From the NCBI GenBank assembly GCA_963668655.2, contig CAXXPQ010000002.1:186001-250000 (forward strand): a DNA stretch of 64,000 nt. The letters run 5' to 3'. Made by a program: the position numbers and the translations under genes. The DNA comes from G963668655 sp963668655 (GTDB lineage: Bacteria > Myxococcota_A > SURF-8). The notes under the pieces were generated by a model. It saw only the letters and a program-made list of their open reading frames with translations. It was not told where the DNA came from and made no database searches. Positions 45,734-54,547 of the stretch are shown here, piece after piece. Each line of letters starts with the position of its first letter. Position 1 is the stretch's first letter.

Positions 45734-46612
45734 TCAATGCCTTTTCTTCAGCTTCTCTACATGTTTTGCAAGCGCTTCCTCGCGTTTTTCTCTCATCAGC
45801 AACGTTCGTATTTCAGCTTTCACTTTCACGAAAGGAATTCGGCTCGGTGGTAGTTTCTCTATGAGTTTCACTATATAGCACCCATCCGGGGTCTGAAGTT
45901 GGGAAGACAGTTCACCTGCATGTTTCATTCTGGAAACAGTGCGCCAAACAAGCGACGGAACGTCTCCTTTTTTGATAAACTTGTTTTTTCCACTCTTCGA
46001 GGGAACGTGGCGATTTTCTTCAATCGCCGTATCCAGGGCCTGCCCCTTGCTCAACTTCACCAGGGTGTCCCGACATTTTCGCAAACTTTCCTCTTTGGGG
46101 ATTGCTTTCGTAACTGGAAAGTGCGCCAGATCCACGCTCGCACCGGTGGGACGTTGGAACTGTTTCGTGTGCGCCTCGTAATAGGAAAGCAGTTCGGCTT
46201 CGCTCGGGTCGGAAAGGGCACTATAAATCTGCTCCATGCGTTTTTTCAGGATTTGTTTCTGTGCAAATCCAAGAATCGCTTTCTGGATATCCGGTTCCAG
46301 ATAAACTTCGTTTTCCAGCCCATCCTTATAAAGCAGTTTCTCTTCAATAATCCGATTCAGAATTCGTTTTCGGTTTTTCTCGATATCTGGAGAACGCCGG
46401 ATGGCTTCGGGCAGTTCATTCCAATATTTCTGGAACTCTTCCTTTGAAACCGGAAGGCCAAACTCGGAGCCGAGAAGTTCACTTTTCCGATAGGTTTGCT
46501 TGCTATCGAGAAGAGAAAACAAGTAACTTTCGTCGTTCCTTTTTTGAGTTGAGTCTTGGCATGAAGTTATACCAAGGAATACGCACAGTATCCAAATGAC
46601 TTTAATTTTCAC
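45734..46612 (-). CDS. Parvulin-like (SurA/PrsA-type) lipoprotein A
   Basis: A 292-residue protein starting at GTG, the first in-frame start, with only a weak GGGGAA ribosome site. Residues 1-18 form a lipoprotein signal with lipobox ITSC (acceptor Cys18). Residues 25-130 are helical and charged, as in SurA/PrsA chaperone arms. Residues about 145-260 have the parvulin layout, but the usual GG(D/R)LG loop is replaced by KSGKNKFIKKGD, so isomerase activity may be weak and a chaperone role is possible. It is the promoter-proximal gene of the array, with the giant gene starting about 72 bases downstream. Alternative: a pure holdase/chaperone of the SurA N-domain type. Confidence 0.8.
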   Translation of the reverse strand: MKIKVIWILCVFLGITSCQDSTQKRNDESYLFSLLDSKQTYRKSELLGSEFGLPVSKEEFQKYWNELPEAIRRSPDIEKNRKRILNRIIEEKLLYKDGLENEVYLEPDIQKAILGFAQKQILKKRMEQIYSALSDPSEAELLSYYEAHTKQFQRPTGASVDLAHFPVTKAIPKEESLRKCRDTLVKLSKGQALDTAIEENRHVPSKSGKNKFIKKGDVPSLVWRTVSRMKHAGELSSQLQTPDGCYIVKLIEKLPPSRIPFVKVKAEIRTLLMREKREEALAKHVEKLKKRH

Positions 46613-46912
46613 AGTTTCCCCGTACTTGATTCAGGCGTCTATTGCACCACTGTATGGCGCTCGAAACCAGGTATTCAATTTGAGCGTCAGGCTTCCGTAT
46701 AGTAATAAAACTGGAAAAGAACTATCACCAATTCTGTGTACTGCATATGGTCAAGTAGGCATTCAATCGATATTAATCCTTATTACAATTAATTTTTCTG
46801 ATCTGTCAACCCTTTAATTCATACAAAATTCCGTGGTTCCAACGACCAGTAAAATCACAGGAGTGGTTTGCCTATTTGCCGAACTCGATGGAAGAGGTCG
46901 GTGGAAGTCTGA
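46613..46912. other. Intergenic region between divergent genes
   Basis: About 300 AT-rich bases between lipoprotein A (minus) and the small hypothetical gene (plus). It contains the promoter at 46,782-46,810. No other conserved site was recognised; short open frames here have no protein-like character. Confidence 0.5.
46782..46810 (-). promoter_or_regulatory. Sigma70-type promoter for the giant-protein operon
   Basis: On the minus strand a perfect TTGACA (46,805-46,810) is followed after exactly 17 bases by TGTAAT (46,782-46,787), a one-mismatch -10 box. Transcription would start near 46,775 and leave an untranslated leader of about 160 bases before lipoprotein A. No strong hairpin was noticed in the leader. 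Confidence 0.65.
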
Positions 46913-46913
46913 C

Positions 46914-47305
46914 ATGAAACCCGAGCCAATTATGATAATCCGTTCGATAAATGGCGACCACCTGTATTGGATGGTAAAGAATGTCACAGGGGGCTTCGAC
47001 ATGCTCCGATAAACGAACAGGGCGTCGTATACTTGTTTGGAATGGTCAGCCAGGAACTGGGCTTTTTCATTGAATCCGTACAACAGGGTTTTCCTGATTG
47101 TGAAGGCAAATTCCTGTATGATGCAAAGAAGAACCTGTGGGCAAGGGCTAGGATTGAATTCGAATTTCGGTCTTCAAACTTCAAAGAACATGGCCACGAC
47201 CCGAACCAGTGTGATTTCGTCGTTCGTTGGGAACACGATTGGCAGGACTGCCCATTATCAGTTATTGAATTAAAGTCCGAAATCCTTAAGTTACCGCATA
47301 ACTAA
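46914..47305 (+). pseudogene. Small conserved hypothetical protein, probable N-terminal frameshift
   Basis: From 46,913 to the stop at 47,305 the frame encodes a protein-like sequence of about 130 residues with LRHAPINEQGVVYLFGMV, FPDCEGK, RIEFEF and HDPNQCDFVVRWEHDW. This resembles a recurrent uncharacterised bacterial family of 100-130 residues (recalled, not searched). The only in-frame start is TTG at 46,967, which would cut off the natural-looking NYDNPFDKWRPPV segment. ATG at 46,914, with GGAAG 6 bases upstream, starts in another frame (MKPEP). A one-base indel around 46,920-46,928 would join the two, so the gene is either frameshifted or affected by a sequence error. Confidence 0.6.
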
Positions 47306-47362
47306 AGCGTCATACCCCGACACTTTCCAGCCCCAAATCAGCCCTGCCCATAAAATCACCAA

Positions 47363-47399
47363 CAAAAAAAGGAGCTAACCTTGTCGGCTAACTCCTTGA
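47363..47399 (-). terminator. Intrinsic terminator downstream of tRNA-Leu
   Basis: On the minus strand a 12-base-pair stem (AAGGAGTTAGCC with GGTTAGCTCCTT, two G-U pairs) closes a short GACAA loop and is followed directly by a run of T. It lies 8 bases beyond the tRNA 3' end. Confidence 0.85.
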
Positions 47400-47406
47400 A
47401 AATATA

Positions 47407-47494
47407 TGGTGCCGAAGGCGAGACTCGAACTCGCACACCCTTACGAGCACTAGACCCTGAACCTAGCGTGTCTACCAATTCCACCACTTCGGCA
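47407..47494 (-). tRNA. tRNA-Leu (anticodon CAG)
   Basis: 88 bases including an encoded CCA. The acceptor stem TGCCGAA pairs with TTCGGCA. The D-arm contains AATTGGTAGAC. The anticodon arm CTAGG-TTCAGGG-TCTAG gives anticodon CAG. A long class II variable arm (GTGCTCGTAAGGGTGTG region) and T-arm GAGTTCGAGTCTC identify tRNA-Leu. A possible -10 (TAGAAA, near 47,535-47,540) lies upstream, with a poor -35. Confidence 0.93.
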
Positions 47495-47623
47495 ATCTCT
47501 TTTCAAAGCATCTCCCCCCTAGAACCGGGGAGAATTTCTAACACAGTTTTTTTTTCGATGCAAGAAAAAAAAAATCATACTCAGGGCGTTTTCACCCATC
47601 GGATGTGAATTCTATTCTCGGGC

Positions 47624-47990
47624 TCAAGCAGCGCCGAGCAAGGCTTCTTCGAAGCATTCCCCATCGTTCGAGGCATACAGGCATTGCATGGTCGTCATGC
47701 GCAGTTGCGCTGCGCGTTGTCTTCCGACCAGCACATGCCCGCCTGTTTCATCCGCTTCTGAATCACCCGCTTGTGCGCACTTTCGATCGCCCCTGACCTG
47801 ATCGGCCAGTTTCTTTCCCGGAATTCACGATAACAGAGACAATGCAGGTTTTCTTGAAGTATGGCAACAACGGCCACAGCACTTCCGCCTCCCGAATCTC
47901 TTTCTTCGTCTTCGGCTTGTACGGAATGCATGCTTTCAATTCATCAAAACAGCACCCCGATGAAAGACGCCGGTCGTCTCTCGAAACCAT
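47624..47990 (-). pseudogene. Degraded transposase C-terminus
   Basis: One minus frame shows RNWPIRSGAIESAHKRVIQ followed by KRMKQAGMCWSEDNAQ, the typical C-terminal end of transposases with an SGAIESxxK motif (ISKra4/ISLre2-like; family uncertain). The frame then breaks; the natural end QLRMTTMQCLYASN ... EEALLGAA continues in another frame to a stop at 47,624. Upstream, FDELKACIPYKPKTKKEIRE sits in a third frame. At least two frameshifts and loss of the N-terminus make it non-functional. No terminal inverted repeats were identified. Confidence 0.7.
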
Positions 47991-48265
47991 AGCTCGACTG
48001 TGCGCCTTTTCGGACTATCTGCTGTTACGAAAAGCGGGCGTATTTTCGTAGGAAAGGATACCGCTTTTGAGATAGGCGCACCCAAACTGGGCGCTAAAGC
48101 AGATCGGATATTTTCGTAGCATCTGACCATGTAATCTTCATCAAAGGCAAGTAGTTCTGGCATTAAGAGGTGATTATTATGTATAGTAAAGAAAATGGGC
48201 AATACATCTTTTTAGCTAGCTTCTCCCCATGACTCGAACTGCGGTGTCCAAGGAGTGCTTGAGCA

Positions 48266-48640
48266 ATGAAACCTTTTGCGCTATGGAATCGTGATGCGCT
48301 GAAAACAGTTCTGGCATATCTTGCGCTTGGATTCCTCTGGATCTTCTTTTCAGACTTGGTGTTTGAAAGAATCTTTACGGAATTCGATTCCCTGGGCGAC
48401 TTTCAAACCTATAAAGGCTGGTTCTTCATTCTCGCCACCGGCGCGTTCCTCTTCTTCCTCATTCGAAAAAAGATCAAGGCAATAGTCACGGCAGAATCTA
48501 AGATTCGCGAGCAGGACTCGACGCTTGAGGAAAGCCGACAAGTTTACTCCCGTCTTTTTCATTCAATGGCTCAAGGGGCAGGCGTGCTCTTGCTCCTCGT
48601 CGTTTTTGGCGTTGATGACTACTTCGAGGAGACCGATTGA
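48266..48640 (+). pseudogene. Truncated sensor-kinase N-terminus
   Basis: 124 residues with two membrane segments (TVLAYLALGFLWIFFSDLVF and GWFFILATGAFLFFLI) separated by a short loop with FQTYKGW, then a linker entering a PAS domain (YSRLFHSMAQG). This is the common start of PAS-type histidine kinases, but after SMAQG the sequence turns into unrelated hydrophobic residues and stops. No kinase domain follows. It is probably a remnant of a deleted sensor kinase. A GGAG lies 10 bases before the ATG. Confidence 0.6.
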
Positions 48641-49355
48641 AGAATATGGCAACGGAATTGAAAACCAGTTGCGTTGCTCGGCGCAAAGCAAAGAATCAAG
48701 AGGACGAAGGCAGGGGCATTGCGGCCGATCCGATTCGTGAGATGGCCGACGATCACCCTTACTGAAGGGATGGTGTCAGAAAACGTCACACTCTCCTAGG
48801 ATTCGCCCATTCATCAGAGAGTATCCCAATATTCACCTTCCTTTATTGCACCATAAATGCTATAAAGGCAGTGAGGGATAAACCTTACAGTTTAAGAGAA
48901 TATAACTCGGATGAAGTTTGAGGCGACGGCCTCTTTCGGAGTTTCATTTTTCAGGTCGGGGATACGGATGCTCGCGGATCGCTTCAAAATCTTGACTCAA
49001 GAAATGGAGATCTCCAGGGCGATGACAAACGTTCTCCATCCGAAAGGAACATGGCTCATCCAGATTGAAGCGTTTCTTAGAAATGCAAATACGGGACACC
49101 GGATGTCATCAAATCCGTGCTTCTTTACCAGTAGTTTCACCCGCGCCATCATGATGGCGTAGGAAGAACAATCGTAGCTCCATGATATTTAAATGAGAAT
49201 GATTTCTGTTTCGGAAATAGTCCAAACTTAAAAACGATTTTAAAACCGGAACTCTCTATCGAAAACGGGAATCATTCCGAATTAATACCATGACCCTATA
49301 TTGCATGTGGTGATGTTGGAAGGCGATGATTCCTAATTCCAGAAAGGATCAAACC
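48641..49355. other. Non-coding, degraded region upstream of the signalling cluster
   Basis: About 715 bases without a convincing gene. A 39-codon frame (48,646-48,765) and an 83-codon frame from 48,911 are present. The latter begins with FEATASFGVSFF, faintly like the end of a GGDEF domain, and may be a remnant, but the rest does not match. A perfect 16-base palindrome, CGCCATCATGATGGCG, lies at 49,144-49,159, and a TATATT box lies near 49,293 without a clear -35. This region must contain the promoter of the downstream signalling genes. Confidence 0.4.
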
Positions 49356-52300
49356 ATGCTGGAAAATGTCAAACTTGCCCGGAAACTGATCGGAGGATTT
49401 CTTCTTGTCACGGCGATCGCCGCCGGGATAGGGATTTTCGCCATCCTTCAAATGGGAAAAATAAACGAGGCCGACGAAACACTTTATACAAACGTCACCG
49501 TGCCGCTGGAATATGTCGTCAGGATTTCCACCCATTTCGAACGCGCCGCCGCGAATATCAGTTATTGCATTCTGGAGAAGGATCTGTCGTATCTGGACTT
49601 GTTCGATGAGTCGATCAAAGAAGTTGAGACGAATATCGAGAAATTCGATGCCGTTGAATTCGACTCAGACGTCGAAGACACATTCCGGGAATTTCTGACG
49701 CATTGGAAAGACTACGCGACAATCCTTCAGACGGAAAAGAAATTGGCGCTCAGCGGCCGCTTTGAAGAAGCCATCACACTGCGCGACGACAAAGCGACGG
49801 AAAAACGTCGGAAGGCCAGAAAAGCTCTTTTTAAAACATTCACGTTGAACATCGAACATTCCAGAGAAGTCGCCCATAACAATCGGAATGTCGCCGGTCA
49901 GGCCACGATGCTGATTCTCATGGCGATGTTGCTGGGAATTCTGGCGGCTTTGGGAATCGGATTCGGCCTCACGCGCAGCATCAACAGCCCGCTTCAGAGA
50001 ATCGTATCCGCACTCCGTATTCTGGCGCAGGGCGGAACAGAAAAAAGCGTCATCGTGAAGGCCATCGCCGAGGGCGATCTTTCCCGAAATGTCACTGTCA
50101 CGCCAAAACTCGATATCGGCGATGGCGGCGACCGCAAGGACGAACTCGGCGTTCTGCTCGGTTCCGCCTCCGAACTCTTTGATGTCCTGAGTTCCCTGGA
50201 AAGCGGCATCGCCAAGATGGTCCTGTCCCTGCGTGAAAACCGGACTCAGGAAAAAGAGCGCGATTGGATGAAAACGGGGGTCAACGACCTGAACATCCTC
50301 GTGCAGGGAGAAAAGCGGCTTGCCGACCTGACCAACGAGGTGCTGGCGTTTTTGTCCGAATATCTCAACGTGGGCGTCGGCGCGCTGTATCTCTTCGATG
50401 AACGGGAAGATCTGCTGAAAATCATCGCGAATTACGCGTTCACGCGCAGAAAGAACCTGAACGATACCCTGCGTCTGGGCGAGGGCCTTGCCGGCCAGGC
50501 GGCCAGAGAACGCAAGACCATCTGCCTGAGCAACATTCCCGAAGACTATCTCGCCATCGGTTCCGCCATCGGCGAGGCCGTTCCCCGTGCCGTTCTGGCG
50601 CTTCCCCTGGTACACGACGAAAAACTCATGGGAGTGATCGAGTTCGGATCGTTCAATGATTTCAAAGACCTGGAGCTTGAATTCCTCCGGCAGGCGGGTG
50701 AAGTCCTGGCCATCGCCATCCATGTCAACCTGACACGCGAGCAAGTCAACCGGCTACTGGAGGAAAGCCAGGCCCAGACGGAGGAGTTACAGACCCAGCA
50801 GGAAGAGCTTCAGACCACCAACGAGGAGTTGAAATCCCAGACCCAGAGGCTGCAGGAATCGGAGGAAAAACTCAGGGCGCAGCAGGAGGAGCTTCAGGTC
50901 TCCAACGAGGAACTGGAGGAGAAAAACGAACTGCTCGAACGGCAAAAACAGGAAGTGGATAAGGCTCGGCGCGTTATCGAGGAGAAAGCCGAACAACTGG
51001 CTCTCGCCAGTAAATACAAGTCGGAATTTCTGGCCAACATGTCGCACGAACTCCGTACGCCGCTCAACAGCCTGCTTCTGCTGTCCCAGTCTCTGGTTCA
51101 GAACAAAACCGGAAACCTTACGAAGGATCAGGTGGAATCAGCACAGATCATCCACGGCAGCGGCAGCGACCTGCTCAATCTAATCAATGAAATTCTCGAC
51201 CTTTCCAAAATCGAAGCGGGCCGTATGGAACTCCAGCTCGGTCAAGTCGATATGGAGGATTTAGCTCAAGGAATCCGCACGGCGTTTTTCCACATGGCCG
51301 AGGATCGGGAACTCGATTTCGACGTCATCGTCAAGGAGAACGCTCCGCAGGTCATCCGAAGCGACCGGAAACGGCTCGAGCAAATCATCAAGAACCTGGT
51401 ATCCAACGCCCTCAAATTCACCCAGAACGGCGGTGTCACCGTCTGCTTCGAACAAGCCGAAGCAACCGCGAAGTTCATCCGTCCCGAGCTTTCGCCGGAA
51501 CGCACCCTGGCGATTTCCGTTGCGGATACGGGTATCGGCATCCCGGCCGACAAGCAGAAAGTGATTTTCGAGGCTTTCCAGCAGGCAGACGGCAGTACTT
51601 CCAGAAAATACGGCGGCACGGGACTGGGGCTTTCCATCTCCAGGGAAATCACTCAGTTGCTTGGCGGCGAAATTCAGTTGACGAGCCGGCCGAACGAGGG
51701 TTCGACGTTCACCTTATTCCTGCCGTTGGAAATCGATACCGAGGCACCGGAACCGCCGCGTGAAAGAAAATCCGCTGCAACCCGGTCGTCCCGCAACGCC
51801 AAGCCGACTTCCTCTCCATCCCTTTCGATTCCGATGACAGTGAAATTGCGGATTCAGGACGACCGGGAAAACCTGGGGGAGGACGACAACGTCATTCTCG
51901 TTATCGAGGACGATCCGAAATTCGCCAGGGTGCTCTATGACAAATGCCACGAACGCGGCTTGAAATGCGTGGCCGCCCCCACGGGCGAAGAAGGTCTTGA
52001 ACTGGCGAAGAATCTTTCTCCCTCCGGAATCATTCTGGATATTCGGCTGCCGGGCATCGACGGATGGGACGTTCTCGCCTCCCTCAAGGAGGATCTGCGT
52101 ACCCGGCACATTCCGGTGCATATCGCCTCCGTGGAAGAAAATTCCGTGGAAGCCATTCGCAAAGGTGCGATCGGGCATGTCTCGAAACCTCTCGACCTGG
52201 AGGCTCTGGAAGGCATCTTCCGAAAAATCGATCTGTCGAAAGAAAGCGATGAAAAGCGCGTGCTTATCGTCGAGGATAATAAGGAAATCCGCGCGAACGT

Positions 52301-53054
52301 CGTACAATTGATCGAAGGCGAAGATGTCGCCGTCGATCAGGCGTCGGACGGAGAACAGGCCCTCGCCGCATTGCGTAAAACCCAGTATCGATGCATCGTG
52401 CTTGACCTGAACCTGCCGGATACGGACGGCTTCCATCTTTTGAAAATGGCGGAAGAGGAAGGGCTGAGCCTGCCTCCCATCATCATCCATACGGCGGAGG
52501 ATCTGTCCCCCCAGATGGAAATGGACCTGCAGGAATACGCCGAGAGCATCGTACTGAAGGACGTTCGTTCGCAGGAGCGTCTGCTGGACGAGGTGTCCCT
52601 CTTCCTGCATCGCGTGGTCAGTGATATGCCCGACAGGAAACGGCAGATCATCATGAATCTTCACAACACCGACGAACTGTTGAAAGGCAAGACCATTCTG
52701 GTGGTGGACGACGACATGCGCACTCTGTTCGCGGTTTCTCGCGCATTGACCGAGCGGGGGATGAACCCGTTGAAGGCCGAAAATGGCCAGAAAGCCTTGA
52801 AAATTCTGGAAGAGAATCCGGATATCGATCTGGTGCTGATGGACATCATGATGCCCATTATGGACGGCTATGAAGCCATCGGAAAAATCCGCGCCCAGGA
52901 AAAGTTCCGTCGCCTTCCCATCATCGCCCTGACGGCCAAGGCGATGAAGGAAGACCGGGAACGCTGCATCGCCTCCGGCGCGAACGATTACATGGCCAAA
53001 CCGGTGGATCAGGAGAAACTGATATCTCTGATGCGAGTCTGGTTGTACCGTTAG
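49356..53054 (+). CDS. Membrane hybrid histidine kinase: 4HB-HAMP-GAF-HK-REC-REC-REC
   Basis: 1,232 residues. Start ATG 49,356 (MLENVKL) is chosen over 49,326 because AAAGGA precedes it. TM1 is about 10-32; the periplasmic helical sensor (four-helix-bundle MCP type) about 33-182; TM2 182-209; HAMP and linker 209-310; GAF about 315-462; a long coiled coil rich in EELQ/NEEL heptads 458-552; HisKA with SHELRTPLN and phospho-acceptor His564; ATPase with NLVSNALKF, DTGIGIP and GTGLGLS; receivers with Asp895, Asp1017 and Asp1163. It would sense a periplasmic signal, autophosphorylate and pass phosphate to its receivers or to partners. The N-terminus is like that of a chemoreceptor but no MCP signalling domain is present; CheR follows 15 bases later. 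Confidence 0.92.
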   Translation: MLENVKLARKLIGGFLLVTAIAAGIGIFAILQMGKINEADETLYTNVTVPLEYVVRISTHFERAAANISYCILEKDLSYLDLFDESIKEVETNIEKFDAVEFDSDVEDTFREFLTHWKDYATILQTEKKLALSGRFEEAITLRDDKATEKRRKARKALFKTFTLNIEHSREVAHNNRNVAGQATMLILMAMLLGILAALGIGFGLTRSINSPLQRIVSALRILAQGGTEKSVIVKAIAEGDLSRNVTVTPKLDIGDGGDRKDELGVLLGSASELFDVLSSLESGIAKMVLSLRENRTQEKERDWMKTGVNDLNILVQGEKRLADLTNEVLAFLSEYLNVGVGALYLFDEREDLLKIIANYAFTRRKNLNDTLRLGEGLAGQAARERKTICLSNIPEDYLAIGSAIGEAVPRAVLALPLVHDEKLMGVIEFGSFNDFKDLELEFLRQAGEVLAIAIHVNLTREQVNRLLEESQAQTEELQTQQEELQTTNEELKSQTQRLQESEEKLRAQQEELQVSNEELEEKNELLERQKQEVDKARRVIEEKAEQLALASKYKSEFLANMSHELRTPLNSLLLLSQSLVQNKTGNLTKDQVESAQIIHGSGSDLLNLINEILDLSKIEAGRMELQLGQVDMEDLAQGIRTAFFHMAEDRELDFDVIVKENAPQVIRSDRKRLEQIIKNLVSNALKFTQNGGVTVCFEQAEATAKFIRPELSPERTLAISVADTGIGIPADKQKVIFEAFQQADGSTSRKYGGTGLGLSISREITQLLGGEIQLTSRPNEGSTFTLFLPLEIDTEAPEPPRERKSAATRSSRNAKPTSSPSLSIPMTVKLRIQDDRENLGEDDNVILVIEDDPKFARVLYDKCHERGLKCVAAPTGEEGLELAKNLSPSGIILDIRLPGIDGWDVLASLKEDLRTRHIPVHIASVEENSVEAIRKGAIGHVSKPLDLEALEGIFRKIDLSKESDEKRVLIVEDNKEIRANVVQLIEGEDVAVDQASDGEQALAALRKTQYRCIVLDLNLPDTDGFHLLKMAEEEGLSLPPIIIHTAEDLSPQMEMDLQEYAESIVLKDVRSQERLLDEVSLFLHRVVSDMPDRKRQIIMNLHNTDELLKGKTILVVDDDMRTLFAVSRALTERGMNPLKAENGQKALKILEENPDIDLVLMDIMMPIMDGYEAIGKIRAQEKFRRLPIIALTAKAMKEDRERCIASGANDYMAKPVDQEKLISLMRVWLYR

Positions 53055-53069
53055 GCGAGGGAAGAAGGC

Positions 53070-53894
53070 ATGCGAAAAGAAGAAAGCGAGCGGATAGAAA
53101 TCGACCTGCTGCTGGAAGCCATCTATCAGCGCTGCGGATACGATTTCCGTTCCTACGCCCGCGCATCGATCGAACGCCGGGTGATACAGTTTGTTTCCCA
53201 AAACCAGCTTTCCAGTATCTCCGAACTGATCCCGCGTGTATTTCACGACGAGAAAGTACTGTCGAATCTGGTCCGGTATTTCTCGATCTCGGTCACCGAG
53301 ATGTTCCGCGATCCTTTCGTTTACCGGAAAGTAAGACAGGATATCGTTCCATTGTTACGCACCTACCCGCATGTGAAGATCTGGCACGCGGGCTGTTCGA
53401 CGGGAGAGGAAGTTTACTCCCTGGCCATCCTGCTTCAGGAAGAGGGACTATACGACCGGGCGACCCTCTACGCGACGGACTTCAACGACGCCTCTCTGGA
53501 CAAGGCCAGGGCGGGAATTTTTTCGAATGAAAAGATACAGGAAGCCACCCGCAATTATCAGATGGCCGGGGGAACGGGAGCCTTCTCCGACTACTATCAT
53601 TCCCACTACGATGCGGCCGCGATCGGCGGTTCGCTGAAGAAAGGCATTACGTTCGCCAATCACAATCTGGCCACGGACGGCGCGTTCGGGGAAATGCATC
53701 TTATTTTCTGTCGCAATGTCCTGATCTATTTCAACCGGGAACTCCAGAATCGCGTCTTGAACCTGTTTACGGAAAGCCTGGTCCACGGCGGCTTTCTCTG
53801 CATCGGCACCAAGGAATCGCTCGATTTCTCGGAAGTGCGCGATCGATACACGGATGTCAACGGCAAAGCCCGGATTTATAAAAAGAAGCTGTAG
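53070..53894 (+). CDS. cheR: CheR-type protein-glutamate O-methyltransferase
   Basis: 274 residues, a complete stand-alone CheR: helical N-terminal domain (1-80) ending SVTEMFRDP, then a SAM-dependent methyltransferase domain with HAGCSTGEEVYS (106-117), YATDFN, and CRNVLIYFN near residue 215. CheR uses S-adenosylmethionine to methylate glutamates of chemoreceptor signalling helices. The ATG has GGGAAGAAGG just upstream. It lies 15 bases after the hybrid kinase and 2 bases before CheB. With no MCP signalling domain encoded nearby, the substrate is either a receptor elsewhere or the adjacent kinase (inference). Confidence 0.93.
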   Translation: MRKEESERIEIDLLLEAIYQRCGYDFRSYARASIERRVIQFVSQNQLSSISELIPRVFHDEKVLSNLVRYFSISVTEMFRDPFVYRKVRQDIVPLLRTYPHVKIWHAGCSTGEEVYSLAILLQEEGLYDRATLYATDFNDASLDKARAGIFSNEKIQEATRNYQMAGGTGAFSDYYHSHYDAAAIGGSLKKGITFANHNLATDGAFGEMHLIFCRNVLIYFNRELQNRVLNLFTESLVHGGFLCIGTKESLDFSEVRDRYTDVNGKARIYKKKL

Positions 53895-53896
53895 CC

Positions 53897-54547
53897 ATGT
53901 TGTCGAACGGAATAAATACGCAATATTTTGAAGCCATTGCAATAGGAGCTTCGGCGGGAGGATTTCAAGTGATCCAAACAATCCTGTCGATCCTGCCTGT
54001 GGATTTCTCCTTGCCCATTCTGATCGCTCAACACCTGCACAATACCGACGATGGCCGCTTCGCCCAACATCTTTCCCAGGTCGTTTCCCTGCCCGTGGTG
54101 GAATCCTCTGACAAACAGCCGATACAGCCGGGCCAGATCTACACCGCCCCAGCCAATTATCACATGTTGGTGGAAAGAGATCGTTCCATCGCGTTGTCGG
54201 TGGACGCGAAAATCAACTGGTCACGCCCCTCCATCGACGTGCTGTTCGAAAGCGCCGCCAGGGTCTGGGGCGAACGCCTGATTTCCGTCCTTCTCACGGG
54301 GGCGAATTCGGACGGGGCCAAAGGAACGGAAACGGTGAAGAGATACCGGGGAACCACCATCGCCCAAGATCCGGCAACGGCGGAGTACCCGGCGATGCCG
54401 CAATCGGCCATCGACACGGAATTCGTAGACGAAATTCTGTGTCCGGAGGCCATCGGCCAAAGGCTGAAGGAAATCGGATTTCCCGGAGCGGCGGGGGCGC
54501 GATCCTCGTCTGGGGAAAACGCAAACAGAGGCAGGAACCATGACTGA
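53897..54547 (+). CDS. cheB: CheB-type protein-glutamate methylesterase without receiver
   Basis: 216 residues containing only the CheB methylesterase domain. The catalytic triad is visible: Ser19 in GASAGG, His46 in AQHLH, Asp139 in LTGANSDGAKG. The enzyme removes methyl groups or deamidates glutamines on receptor helices. The usual N-terminal receiver is missing, so it is not controlled by phosphorylation in the classical way. The gene starts 2 bases after the cheR stop and its last 8 bases overlap the start of the next kinase, implying coupled translation. The Asn/Ala substitution in the usual TGMGxDG loop is mild. Confidence 0.92.
   Translation: MLSNGINTQYFEAIAIGASAGGFQVIQTILSILPVDFSLPILIAQHLHNTDDGRFAQHLSQVVSLPVVESSDKQPIQPGQIYTAPANYHMLVERDRSIALSVDAKINWSRPSIDVLFESAARVWGERLISVLLTGANSDGAKGTETVKRYRGTTIAQDPATAEYPAMPQSAIDTEFVDEILCPEAIGQRLKEIGFPGAAGARSSSGENANRGRNHD

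Noticed and set aside
47407..47494. tRNA-Leu as integration site of a mobile island carrying the giant operon
   Set aside because: No duplicated tRNA 3' end, integrase gene or att-like repeat was seen in the window.
49144..49159. 16-base perfect palindrome as an operator for the signalling cluster
   Set aside because: It lies about 200 bases from the kinase start, with no promoter elements beside it and no known motif; noted but not claimed.
48911..49162. 83-codon frame with a faint GGDEF-like start (ATASFGV)
   Set aside because: Only a few residues match, the rest shows no domain, and the region is degraded; kept only as a note in the non-coding feature.
49665..53246. Long minus-strand frames opposite the first hybrid kinase (359 and 510 codons)
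   Set aside because: Their composition mirrors the antisense of coiled-coil and receiver codons; the plus frame carries full kinase motifs.
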